Assembly: GCF_001306135.1 (NCBI RefSeq)
Contig: NZ_LGKP01000013.1
Location: forward strand, 62,001-126,000
Length of the DNA stretch: 64,000 nucleotides
Origin: Herpetosiphon geysericola
GTDB taxonomy: Bacteria; Chloroflexota; Chloroflexia; Chloroflexales; Herpetosiphonaceae
Reading direction: 5' to 3'
The stretch's first letter is position 1, and each line of letters starts with the position of its first letter. Made by a program: the position numbers and the translations under genes. Positions 1 through 7,890 of the stretch are shown in pieces. Under the pieces are notes generated by a model. The model was not told where the DNA came from. It saw only the letters and a program-made list of their open reading frames with translations, and made no database searches.

Positions 1-1
1 C

Positions 2-97
2 GAACAAGGCAAATATTATCCATCGCTTGAATTGGCTTTTCGGATTGCGCTGCTTTTTGCTAAACCACTAGAGCAGGTGTTTCAGGTTGAGGTTTAA
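2..97 (+). CDS. XRE-family HTH regulator, C-terminal end (partial)
   Basis: Only the last 31 codons lie in the window; the gene begins before base 1. The reading EQGKYYPSLELAFRIALLF followed by a Pro-Leu-Glu-Val-Phe tail is the classic end of the small (about 67 residue) Cro/CI-type regulators, where the recognition helix region is followed by an E-x-G-K-Y-x-P-S-L turn. Such proteins bind DNA as dimers; the target cannot be inferred here. A 15-bp hairpin lies just after the stop codon. Family assignment is by remembered motif, not by search. Confidence 0.8.
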   Translation, partial: EQGKYYPSLELAFRIALLFAKPLEQVFQVEV

Positions 98-100
98 TTA

Positions 101-137
101 TTGGGCGGCGATAACGCATGTGGTTATCGCCGCCCAA
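101..137. terminator. Bidirectional terminator-like hairpin
   Basis: Perfect 15-bp GC-rich inverted repeat (arms 101-115 and 123-137, 7-base loop) between the convergent HTH gene and the NmrA-like gene. No clear U-run follows on either strand, so termination is inferred from position and stem strength. Confidence 0.65.
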
Positions 138-190
138 CGGGCTAAATTAGCGAAAATCGCTTGATTCAGAACGATTGTAAAAGGTTAGTG

Positions 191-1075
191 CTAATGCTCG
201 TTGGCTTGCAATGCTTCTGCGAAGATGCTTGAGAGACCCGCCTTGAGTCCACTTGGTTTGCGGCCAAGCAGCGTTTCTAAGCTCGCTGAAACTTGATCTT
301 CTTGACCCAATTTGATATCGGTCATAAAGCCAAGGATTCGTTGAATAACCTGATCATCTAGACCGCGCTGCTTTAGGTTTGCTGCAAATGCCGACCCTTC
401 AATCGGCGTATAGGCAATCGTTTTGCCCGTCAGTTCAGAGAGCGACTGTGCCACATCAGCAAATGACCACGTTTGACTTCCAGTAAGTGCATAGATTTGG
501 CTCTCATTGTGCAGCTGAACCAGTGCATTGGCCATGGCCTCGCCTTGCTCACTACGCAGCGCGAAGGCAACTCTACCATCACCTGCAGGCAGCACAATGC
601 CGCGCTCAAAGCTGTGTGCTCCGCCAATAAATTGCGGAATTGCATCCATATACAAGGCGTTACGGAAGATCGTATACATCAGGCCACTGGCTTTAATCGC
701 TTCTTCGGTCTGAAAATGCTCGTGCATCAGGGTATTTGCGAGCGTCGCAGGATTGCGTAAGTTTCTGCTGGTATAGGCAATGCGTTTGACCCCCGCTTTT
801 TTTGCTGCATCGATGACATTTTGATGTTGTTGCACCCGTTTGCCCTCTTCGGTTCCTGAGATCAACAACACGGTATCGATGCCCTGCATCGCCCGATCAA
901 GTGAATCGCGATCATCATAGCTGCCAATCCGCAGATCGAGCCCTTGGGCTTGAAGCTTGGTAGCTTTGGCTGGATTGCGCACGAAAGCGGCTATCTGGTT
1001 GCTTGGTAGTTGACGTAAGAGTGTCGTGATGACTGCTGTTGCAATCTGTCCGCTTGCACCTGTTAGCAAAATCAT
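191..1075 (-). CDS. NmrA/QorB-like NAD(P)-binding oxidoreductase
   Basis: A 294-residue atypical short-chain dehydrogenase of the NmrA/NAD(P)H:quinone oxidoreductase 2 type. The N-terminus carries the Rossmann loop TGASGQIA (residues 5-12), then NPAK near residue 35 where NADP-binding members keep a basic patch. The length fits QorB/YtfG-like proteins. It has no classical YxxxK pair, typical of NmrA-like members, which are either quinone reductases or redox-sensing regulators. The start ATG follows CGGAG at a good distance. It is transcribed divergently from a TetR regulator across a large palindrome, so repression by that regulator is likely. Substrate unknown. Confidence 0.82.
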   Translation of the reverse strand: MILLTGASGQIATAVITTLLRQLPSNQIAAFVRNPAKATKLQAQGLDLRIGSYDDRDSLDRAMQGIDTVLLISGTEEGKRVQQHQNVIDAAKKAGVKRIAYTSRNLRNPATLANTLMHEHFQTEEAIKASGLMYTIFRNALYMDAIPQFIGGAHSFERGIVLPAGDGRVAFALRSEQGEAMANALVQLHNESQIYALTGSQTWSFADVAQSLSELTGKTIAYTPIEGSAFAANLKQRGLDDQVIQRILGFMTDIKLGQEDQVSASLETLLGRKPSGLKAGLSSIFAEALQANEH

Positions 1076-1118
1076 AGCTGCTCCGATAAAAGTAGTGTTA
1101 TCGAAGATAACTATATCA

Positions 1119-1150
1119 TGATATCAGTGATAATTCAATCACTGATATCA
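1119..1150. promoter_or_regulatory. Palindromic operator between divergent NmrA and TetR genes
   Basis: Arms TGATATCAGTGA (1119-1130) and TCACTGATATCA (1139-1150) are perfect inverted repeats with an 8-base spacer. Each arm also contains the palindrome TGATATCA. The site lies between the two divergent start codons and is the natural binding site for the neighbouring TetR protein. Confidence 0.75.
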
Positions 1151-1172
1151 TTTTTATGCTATCATTGTTACC

Positions 1173-1901
1173 ATGGAAAATGCTGAAACTACCCCTAGCT
1201 TAAATGCACATGATCGAATTATGCGGGCTACTGCGAGTTTGCTTGCCCATGGTGGCCTCGAAAGCGTATCAACCCGTGCTGTCGCCGAAGCTGCTGGAGT
1301 TCAAGTGCCAATTATCTATCGGCTGTTTGGTGATATGCGTGGGCTGCTGAACGCCGTTGTGAGCCATGGATTTGAGGTCTATCTTGAGAGCAAACGCGAA
1401 CGGCTAGCCCATCATGATCCGGTTGAGGAAATTCGCAATGGCTGGGATATGCATGTGGAGTTTGGGTTGCTTAATCCTGCCTTGTATCGGCTAATGTATG
1501 GCGAGCCACAGCCAAGCAAAGAGGTTCCTGCTGCGCGCAAGGCTTTAGCGATCTTGCGCGAACGAGTAACCCAGATTGCTGCGACTGGGCGTTTGCTGGT
1601 CGATGTTGAGTCGGCGGCTCAGATGCTGCATGCTGCTTGTCGCGGAGTAACATTTAGTTTGCTCGAAATCGATTCGGATGCCCGCGACCTTGCGCTTTCG
1701 ACTAGGGTTCGCGAAGCCATCTTATCAGCAATTACGCAAACTGCAGAACCCATCCAAGTAGATGGAAAATCGAATGAGCTTCGTCGGATGATTAGCGTGG
1801 CGGTGACGCTCAAGGCCCTGCTGCCAAACAACGATATGTTGACCTCAGGTGAGCGTGCATTACTCACCGAGTGGCTTGATCGGCTAAGCATGAGCCGTTA
1901 A
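1173..1901 (+). CDS. TetR/AcrR-family transcriptional regulator
   Basis: A 242-residue regulator. Residues about 12-58 form a TetR N-terminal three-helix HTH, recognisable by LLAHGGLESVSTRAVAEAAG, followed by the V-P-I-I-Y-R-L-F-G-D recognition helix/turn. The rest is a helical ligand-binding domain with no recognised ligand. No Shine-Dalgarno is seen before the ATG; a TATCAT hexamer (1160-1165) ends only 7 bases upstream, so the mRNA may be leaderless. It probably represses itself and the divergent NmrA-like gene through the palindrome between them. It ends before a 20-bp hairpin shared with the convergent FAD dehydrogenase. Confidence 0.88.
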   Translation: MENAETTPSLNAHDRIMRATASLLAHGGLESVSTRAVAEAAGVQVPIIYRLFGDMRGLLNAVVSHGFEVYLESKRERLAHHDPVEEIRNGWDMHVEFGLLNPALYRLMYGEPQPSKEVPAARKALAILRERVTQIAATGRLLVDVESAAQMLHAACRGVTFSLLEIDSDARDLALSTRVREAILSAITQTAEPIQVDGKSNELRRMISVAVTLKALLPNNDMLTSGERALLTEWLDRLSMSR

Positions 1902-1943
1902 TCCATTCAAACCTTGGGTTTCGCATCAATTGGTTAAATGGAC

Positions 1944-1993
1944 ATTCCCCGAACTCGTCAAACTAGCCCTCTGGTTTGACGAGTTCGGGGAAT
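1944..1993. terminator. 20-bp perfect hairpin between convergent genes
   Basis: Arms 1944-1963 and 1974-1993 are perfectly complementary over 20 bp with a 10-base loop. The hairpin separates the TetR gene (+) from the FAD dehydrogenase (-). There is no U-run, so factor-independent termination is inferred. Confidence 0.7.
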
Positions 1994-2016
1994 ACATCGT
2001 ATTTAAGCGCCCATTG

Positions 2017-3672
2017 CTAGGCCAAGGCTTCTGCTGCTGCGCGGCCTGCGGTGCGACCAGAAAAAATACAGCCACCAAGGAAAGTGCCTTCGAGTGAACG
2101 ATAGCCGTGCATGCCGCCGCCGCCAAAGCCAGCCACCTCGCCAGCAGCATACAACCCACTAATCGGCTGACCATCTTGGCCAATCACCCGCGCCGAAAGA
2201 TCGGTTTGCAGCCCGCCTAAGCTTTTGCGGGTGAGAATATTCAAGCGAACTGCAATCAATGGCCCTGCGCTGCGATCAAGAATTCGATGCGGTTTCGCGA
2301 CCCGAATTAATTTATCACCAAGATAGTTGCATGCTCCACGCAAGGCCGTAATTTGCATATCTTTGGTAAATGGATTGCTCATTTCGCGGTCGCGGGCCTG
2401 AATTTCGCGCTCAATCGCTGCTGGGTCAAGCAATGGCTCTGGGGTGAGCACATTCATGCCTTTGATCAAATCGGCCAAATTATCGCGCACAACAAAATCG
2501 GCTCCATGGCGCTTGAAGGCCTCAACTGGCGGGGTTGCTCCAGGCAGAACCCGCCCCAACACTTGGCGCACACTTTTGTTAGTCAAATCGGGATTTTGCT
2601 CCGAGCCAGAGAGCGCAAATTCTTTTTCGATAATTTTCTGGGTGAGAATAAACCAACTATAATCGTAGCCAGTGTGCATGAGATGTTTGAGCGTGCCAAG
2701 GCTATCGAAGCCAGGAAACAGCGGCACTGGCAAGCGATTGCCAAGCGCATCGAACCACAACGACGATGGCCCGGGTAAAATCCGAATGCCGTGGTTGGTC
2801 CAAATTGGCTTCCAATTTTGCAAGCCTTCGGTGTAGTGCCACATGCGGTCGGGGTTGATAATTGTGCCGCCAGCAGCCTCAGTAATTGCCAACATCCGGC
2901 CATCAACATAATCGGGAACCCCTGCAACCATGGTTTTTGGCGCTTGGCCAAGCCGTTCGGGCCAATTTTTGCGCACTAAATCGTGGTTTGCGCCGATGCC
3001 ACCAGAGGTCACAATCACCGCTTGGGCCTGCAATGTAAAGCTACCAACCACCTTGCGCGAGCTTGGCACGCCGCGCGCTAGGCTGCTTGGCTCCAAAATA
3101 TCGCCCTCGATGCCAGCAACTGCTCCGCCATTCAGCAACAATTGATTAACGCGATGACGAAATTTGAGCGTAATCAGCCCTTTTTGGGCTGCTGCCCGCA
3201 CGCGGCGCTCAAATGGCGCAACCACGCCAGGACCAGTGCCCCAAGTAATGTGAAAGCGTGGCACAGAATTGCCATGGCCAATTGCGCCATAGCCGCCCCG
3301 CTCAGCCCAGCCAACCACTGGGAAAAAGCGCATGCCCTGATCGTAGAGCCATTGACGTTTCTCGCCCGCAGCAAAGGCCAAATAGGCTTCGGCCCATTTG
3401 CGCGGCCAATAATCTTCAGGCCGATCAAACGCGGCAGTTCCGAGCCAATCTTGCAAGGCGAGTTCATAGGAATCTTTGATTTTGAGGCGCCGTTGTTCTG
3501 GGGAATCGACTAAAAATAAACCACCAAACGACCAAAATGCTTGACCACCAAGATTCTGCTCCGATTCTTGGTCGACCAAGATGACCTTTTTGCCTGCATC
3601 GGCCAACTCGGCGGCGGCAACTAGTCCGGCCAAACCTGCTCCAACAATGACCACATCGGCATCATAGTGCAT
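2017..3672 (-). CDS. FAD-binding dehydrogenase (COG3573-like)
   Basis: Predicted 551-residue flavoprotein of the fumarate reductase/3-ketosteroid dehydrogenase superfamily. The N-terminus has the dinucleotide-binding VVIVGAGLAGLVAAAEL motif with the acidic end of strand 2 (VDQE). The C-terminus has the second FAD contact, LYAAGEVAGFGGGGMHGYR, then GTFLGGCIFSGRTAG. This matches the family annotated simply as FAD-binding dehydrogenase, whose electron acceptor is usually unknown. An ATG seven codons upstream (3693) is possible, but the ATG at 3672 has GGAG at a proper distance, and a TATAAT box at 3707-3712 would leave almost no leader for the longer form. Cytosolic: no signal peptide seen. Confidence 0.85.
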   Translation of the reverse strand: MHYDADVVIVGAGLAGLVAAAELADAGKKVILVDQESEQNLGGQAFWSFGGLFLVDSPEQRRLKIKDSYELALQDWLGTAAFDRPEDYWPRKWAEAYLAFAAGEKRQWLYDQGMRFFPVVGWAERGGYGAIGHGNSVPRFHITWGTGPGVVAPFERRVRAAAQKGLITLKFRHRVNQLLLNGGAVAGIEGDILEPSSLARGVPSSRKVVGSFTLQAQAVIVTSGGIGANHDLVRKNWPERLGQAPKTMVAGVPDYVDGRMLAITEAAGGTIINPDRMWHYTEGLQNWKPIWTNHGIRILPGPSSLWFDALGNRLPVPLFPGFDSLGTLKHLMHTGYDYSWFILTQKIIEKEFALSGSEQNPDLTNKSVRQVLGRVLPGATPPVEAFKRHGADFVVRDNLADLIKGMNVLTPEPLLDPAAIEREIQARDREMSNPFTKDMQITALRGACNYLGDKLIRVAKPHRILDRSAGPLIAVRLNILTRKSLGGLQTDLSARVIGQDGQPISGLYAAGEVAGFGGGGMHGYRSLEGTFLGGCIFSGRTAGRAAAEALA

Positions 3673-3706
3673 GGGTGCTCCATTCTGCTGCATTAGGTAT
3701 GGGTTG

Positions 3707-3712
3707 ATTATA
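3707..3712 (-). promoter_or_regulatory. -10 box of the FAD dehydrogenase promoter
   Basis: TATAAT on the minus strand. Its predicted start at about 3700 gives a 28-base leader for the ATG at 3672. The -35 match is weak. Confidence 0.45.
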
Positions 3713-3784
3713 CGCGATTTTAGCTGCCTGCAACCACTTAAACGCGCTGTTGCTGCTCCAACCTTCTAGGCCAAAATCAGGCTG

Positions 3785-3824
3785 ATATGTGCTGATTGAG
3801 GATAAAGCATAATTCAGCACATAT
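3785..3824. repeat. 11-bp inverted repeat in divergent spacer
   Basis: ATATGTGCTGA (3785-3795) and its exact complement (3814-3824) are separated by 18 bases. It lies in the 395-base AT-rich spacer between the FAD dehydrogenase and the iron transporter operon. It may be an operator or a structured leader. Apart from this, the -10 box above and the promoter at 3933, nothing else was recognised in this spacer. Confidence 0.5.
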
Positions 3825-3932
3825 GAACGTTTATCCCATACCCTAAATCAAATTAACTGATAAAGAATACACTGCATTTAATTGATTAATTATTATAGCG
3901 CTAGAATGAAAAATGGATCTAGATTTAATTAT

Positions 3933-3961
3933 TTGACATGGCTGATTGCTCAGGCTATACT
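3933..3961 (+). promoter_or_regulatory. Consensus sigma-70-type promoter of the iron ABC operon
   Basis: TTGACA (3933-3938), 17-base spacer, TATACT (3956-3961). The predicted start near 3968 gives a leader of about 100 bases before the substrate-binding protein gene. The leader contains a small hairpin (TTGCTC/GAGCAA, 4029-4047) just upstream of the Shine-Dalgarno. Confidence 0.8.
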
Positions 3962-4067
3962 TCCGGCTGATAAAAACTGTTTTTTCAGATAAAATAGTTT
4001 TTAGCATGTGATTAATACTTGCCAAAAATTGCTCAATTGTCGAGCAAATAGGCTTAAGGAGTAGCTC

Positions 4068-5210
4068 GTGAAACTTGTGCGTTCTTTGATGCTGTTGCTC
4101 TGTCTGAGCATGGTTATTGCAGCCTGTGGTGGGGCAACTACCCCAACAACTGCACCAGCAGCACCAACCACCGCTGCAGCAACCTCAACCACCGCTAGCG
4201 CAGCCGAGGCTAGCGCTACCGTCGAAGTAACCGCCGTTGCTGAGGTTTCGCCAACCGTTCCAACTACGACCACGACTGAGCCAGCAGGCGGCAGCTTAGT
4301 GGTCTATTCAGGGCGTTCAGAAAGCTTAGTTGCTCCCTTGTTGGCGCTGTTTACCAAAGAAACCGGCATTGCGGTTGAAGTGCGCTACGGCGACACCGCC
4401 GAAATGGCCGCCCAAATTCTTGAAGAAGGCGATAACAGCCCAGCAGATGTGTTCTTTGGCCAAGATGCTGGGGCATTGGGTGCATTGAGCGATCGCTTTG
4501 TGCAACTCGATAGCAGCTTGCTAAGCTTGGTTGACCCACGCTTTGCTTCAAGCGAAGGCAAATGGGTTGGCGCTTCGGGCCGCGCTCGGGTTTTGGTGTA
4601 TAACACCGATGTCTTGACCAGCACTGACTTGCCAGCTTCGATTCTCGATTTGACCAAACCAGAATGGAAAGGGCGCTTGGCGTGGGCTCCAACCAACGGT
4701 TCATTGCAAGCATTCGTCACTGCGTTGCGGGTTAGCCAAGGCGAAGATGTGGCTAAACAATGGCTTGAAGGCTTGATTGCCAACGAAATCAAAGTGTACG
4801 AATCAAACTCAGCCATCGTCAAAGCTGTTGCCAATGGCGAAGTTGATGCTGGCTTGGTCAATCACTACTATCTGTTTGCCTTGAAAAAAGACCAACCAGA
4901 TGCCAAGGCTGCCAACCACTACTTCAGCAATGGCGATATTGGCTCGTTGGTCAATGTTGCAGGCGTGGGCATTTTGCAAACCGCCAAAAACCCAGAAGCA
5001 GCCCAAGCCTTTGCCCGCTTCCTCTTGGATATTCCTGCTCAGCTCTATTTTGCTGAACAAACTAATGAATATCCCTTGGCTGCTGGGATTCCAATTAACC
5101 CAGCGATCAAGCCATTGAGTGAAATCACCACCCCCGATATTGATCTTAGCAACTTGAAAGATCTCCAAGGCACCTTGGAATTGTTGCAAGATGTTGGTGC
5201 GATTCAATAA
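4068..5210 (+). CDS. fbpA: Fe(III) ABC transporter substrate-binding lipoprotein
   Basis: 380 residues, GTG start preceded by AAGGAG. A lipoprotein signal ends in VIAAC (Cys20), then a long Ala/Thr-rich linker to about residue 74. The mature domain starts with LVVYSGRSESLVAPL, typical of the FbpA/FutA/AfuA family of ferric-ion binding proteins. The NHYY motif at residues 265-268 supplies the paired tyrosines that coordinate Fe(III) in this family. Its role would be capture of ferric iron outside the membrane and delivery to the permease encoded next. The permease gene begins 18 bases after its stop. Iron-dependent control is expected from family knowledge, but no Fur box was recognised. Confidence 0.9.
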   Translation: MKLVRSLMLLLCLSMVIAACGGATTPTTAPAAPTTAAATSTTASAAEASATVEVTAVAEVSPTVPTTTTTEPAGGSLVVYSGRSESLVAPLLALFTKETGIAVEVRYGDTAEMAAQILEEGDNSPADVFFGQDAGALGALSDRFVQLDSSLLSLVDPRFASSEGKWVGASGRARVLVYNTDVLTSTDLPASILDLTKPEWKGRLAWAPTNGSLQAFVTALRVSQGEDVAKQWLEGLIANEIKVYESNSAIVKAVANGEVDAGLVNHYYLFALKKDQPDAKAANHYFSNGDIGSLVNVAGVGILQTAKNPEAAQAFARFLLDIPAQLYFAEQTNEYPLAAGIPINPAIKPLSEITTPDIDLSNLKDLQGTLELLQDVGAIQ

Positions 5211-5228
5211 TGCCCAGCCGTTCGGTGT

Positions 5229-6848
5229 GTGGTTGGGAAGCTTGTTGGTACTATGGTGTTTAAACGGCTTCAATTAACTCGGCCACGCCGCTGGCCAGCA
5301 CTGATTTTGACGATCAGTGCTGGCCTGATTGCGTTAATCATGGTGTTGCCGCTTGGCTACTTGCTTTTGCGCACCAGCGAGGCGGGCACGGCGGCATGGG
5401 CACAATTACAACGCCCCAGCACTTTGCGGGTCTTTACTGGCTCGGCGTTGCTGGCGATTACGGTGACTGCTGGCTCGCTGCTGATCGGCTTGCCCTTGGC
5501 TTGGCTGACCACCCGCACCAATTTACCTGGCGCCCGAATTTGGCTCAGCTTAATTATGCTGCCAATGGCAATTCCTTCGTATATTGGGGCTTGGGCGATT
5601 ATTGCTGTGCTTGGGCCACGCGGCTTGGTGCAACAATGGCTCGAACCGTTGGGCATTGAACGCTTACCCGAAATTTATGGATTTTGGGGCGCAGCCGGAG
5701 CATTAATGCTGTTTGGCTATCCCTATATTGTGTTGAATGTGCGGGTTGCGTTGCGCAAGCTCGACCCAGCACTGGAAGAAGCGGCGCGCTCGCTTGGCCA
5801 ACGTTCTGGCCAGATTTTCTGGCGGATTACCTTGCCTCAGTTGCGCCCAGCTCTTGCTGCTGGCAGTTTGTTGGTCGTGTTGTATGCCTTGAGCGATTTT
5901 GGTGCAGTTTCGTTATTGCGCTATAGCTCGTTTACCCGTGCGATTTATCTACAATATCGGTCCTCGTTTGATCGAACTGGCGCGGCGGTATTGTCGTTGT
6001 TGCTGGTTGGCTTAGCCTGTGGTTTATTGGCTGCTGAAGCACTCAGTCGAGGTCGAGCGCGCTATTATCGCTCGTCTGCTGGGGTTAGTCGCCAAGCGAA
6101 CGTTATTGAGCTTGGGCGTTGGCGTTGGCCAGCCTTAATTTTTTGCGCGGTTGTGGTGCTATTTGCGGTGGTTTTGCCAGTTGTAGCAATTGGGGCTTGG
6201 CTGATTATCGGCATTCGCTCTGGCCAAGCCTGGAATTTACAACTAGCTGATTTCGGTAATTCGCTGCTTGCTGCTAGTTTGGCGGCCCTCGTAACGATTA
6301 TGCTCGCGTTTCCGGTGGTCTTTTTGGCGGTGCGCTATCCGAGCCGCTTAACTAGCTTGATCGAACGCGCAACTTATGTTGGCTATGCGTTGCCTGGAAT
6401 CGTCGTCGCCTTGGCATTGGTTTTCTGGGGTGCTAATTATCTGCCATGGGCCTACCAAACCTTGGGATTATTGATTTTGGCCTATGCTGTGCGCTTTTTG
6501 CCCCAAGCGATTGGCAGTTTGCGCACCAGTTTGTTGCAAATTAACCCGCGTTTGGAGGAAGCTGGCCGTTCGTTGGGTCAGACTCCATGGCGGGTGGTGT
6601 TGAGCATTACCTTGCCGCTGCTGCGCCCGGGCATTATTAGCGGCGCCGCCTTGGTATTTCTTTCGACCTTGAAAGAATTGCCAGCGACTCTGCTTTTAGG
6701 CCCGACTGGCTTTCATACCTTGGCAACTGATATTTGGAATAACACCACCGAACTGCGCTTTTCGCAAACCGCGCTGCCTGCTTTATTATTGATGTTGGCC
6801 GCCTGTGGCTCCTTGGCCCTGCTGCTAGCGAACGAACGCAAGACGTGA
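5229..6848 (+). CDS. fbpB: Fe(III) ABC transporter permease (fused double permease)
   Basis: 539 residues with about 12 membrane segments arranged as two homologous halves, as in FbpB/AfuB/ThiP. Each half carries the EAA loop that docks on the ATPase: EEAARSLGQ near residue 180 and EEAGRSLGQ near residue 445. The start is uncertain: GTG at 5229 or ATG at 5253, neither with a good Shine-Dalgarno. It probably forms the whole channel by itself, with two copies of the ATPase encoded 10 bases downstream. Substrate is assigned from the binding protein, since thiamine permeases share this fold. Confidence 0.9.
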   Translation: MVGKLVGTMVFKRLQLTRPRRWPALILTISAGLIALIMVLPLGYLLLRTSEAGTAAWAQLQRPSTLRVFTGSALLAITVTAGSLLIGLPLAWLTTRTNLPGARIWLSLIMLPMAIPSYIGAWAIIAVLGPRGLVQQWLEPLGIERLPEIYGFWGAAGALMLFGYPYIVLNVRVALRKLDPALEEAARSLGQRSGQIFWRITLPQLRPALAAGSLLVVLYALSDFGAVSLLRYSSFTRAIYLQYRSSFDRTGAAVLSLLLVGLACGLLAAEALSRGRARYYRSSAGVSRQANVIELGRWRWPALIFCAVVVLFAVVLPVVAIGAWLIIGIRSGQAWNLQLADFGNSLLAASLAALVTIMLAFPVVFLAVRYPSRLTSLIERATYVGYALPGIVVALALVFWGANYLPWAYQTLGLLILAYAVRFLPQAIGSLRTSLLQINPRLEEAGRSLGQTPWRVVLSITLPLLRPGIISGAALVFLSTLKELPATLLLGPTGFHTLATDIWNNTTELRFSQTALPALLLMLAACGSLALLLANERKT

Positions 6849-6858
6849 GATTACAACC

Positions 6859-7887
6859 ATGCATGAACCAACCAATTTTGCGATTAATTGCCGTGACGTG
6901 AGCAAAACGTTCAATACAACCAAGGTGTTGGATCAGATTGATTTTCAATTGCCTGGCGGTAGTTTAGGTGCGTTGCTTGGCCCTTCAGGTTGCGGCAAAA
7001 CCACCTTGTTGCGTTTAATTGCTGGCTTCGAAACCATCGATCAAGGCCAGATTTGGCTTGGCGACCGCGAAATTGCCAGCGCCAAAACCCATGTGCCAGC
7101 TGAACAACGCCAGATTGGCATGGTTTTTCAAGAATATGCCTTGTTTCCGCATTTGACGGTTGGCCAAAATGTTGGCTACGGCTTGGGTCGGCAGGCCCGC
7201 CAGCAGCGCATCGACGAATTGCTCGAATTGGTTGGCTTGGCAGGCTTGGCCAAACGCATGCCACATGAGCTTTCTGGTGGTCAGCAACAACGGGTAGCAT
7301 TAGCCCGCGCGCTTGCTCCCAATCCACAACTCTTGCTACTTGACGAGCCATTTTCCAATCTCGATGCAGGCCTGCGCGACCAAGTGCGGAGTGCGACCAA
7401 GCAGATTTTACGCCACGTTGGAGCCACGGCTCTGTTTGTGACCCACGATCAAGCAGAAGCCCTGAGTTTGGCCGATCAAGTCACGGTGATGCTTGGGGGC
7501 AAGGTTATGCAAAGCGCTAGCCCGCATGAACTGTATTTGCGTCCAACCAGCCAGGCAGTTGCCCAATTTGTAGGCGAAGCCAACTTTTTGGCGGGGATCG
7601 CCCGCGACAATAGCGTCGAATGTGGATTGGGCCAATTGTTGCTCACCAAGCCCATGCATGGCCCTGTGACCCTGATGATTCGGCCTGAAGCGCTTCAGCT
7701 TGTGCCCGACCCAATCGGCAATGGCCTGATTCTTGGCCAACGTTTTTATGGCCACTACCAACTGCTTGATGTCCAAATTGGCGCTTTGCAACTGGCTGTG
7801 CAAACGGGGCCGCGGCTTGATCTTGCGCCAAATTTACGGGTTGCGGTGAGCGTGCAAGGGCCAGTTGTAGCTTTTGAGGCCAGTTAA
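6859..7887 (+). CDS. fbpC: Fe(III) ABC transporter ATP-binding protein
   Basis: 342 residues. Walker A GPSGCGKTT (residues 41-49), Q-loop in the GMVFQEYALFPH segment, signature LSGGQQQR, Walker B LLLLDEPFSNLD and the switch histidine in FVTHDQAEA. A C-terminal stretch from about residue 240 (FVGEANFLAG, then MIRPEALQL) is the TOBE-type regulatory domain of the FbpC/PotA group. It energises the permease encoded just upstream. Last gene of the operon: its stop is 3 bases from the stop of the convergent STAND regulator, with no hairpin between, so read-through or antisense overlap is possible. Confidence 0.93.
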   Translation: MHEPTNFAINCRDVSKTFNTTKVLDQIDFQLPGGSLGALLGPSGCGKTTLLRLIAGFETIDQGQIWLGDREIASAKTHVPAEQRQIGMVFQEYALFPHLTVGQNVGYGLGRQARQQRIDELLELVGLAGLAKRMPHELSGGQQQRVALARALAPNPQLLLLDEPFSNLDAGLRDQVRSATKQILRHVGATALFVTHDQAEALSLADQVTVMLGGKVMQSASPHELYLRPTSQAVAQFVGEANFLAGIARDNSVECGLGQLLLTKPMHGPVTLMIRPEALQLVPDPIGNGLILGQRFYGHYQLLDVQIGALQLAVQTGPRLDLAPNLRVAVSVQGPVVAFEAS

Positions 7888-7890
7888 TTG

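Noticed and set aside
1944-1993. 20-bp inverted repeat as terminal repeats of an insertion sequence
   Set aside because: Only a 10-base loop lies between the arms and no transposase or target duplication is present; a terminator between convergent genes is simpler.
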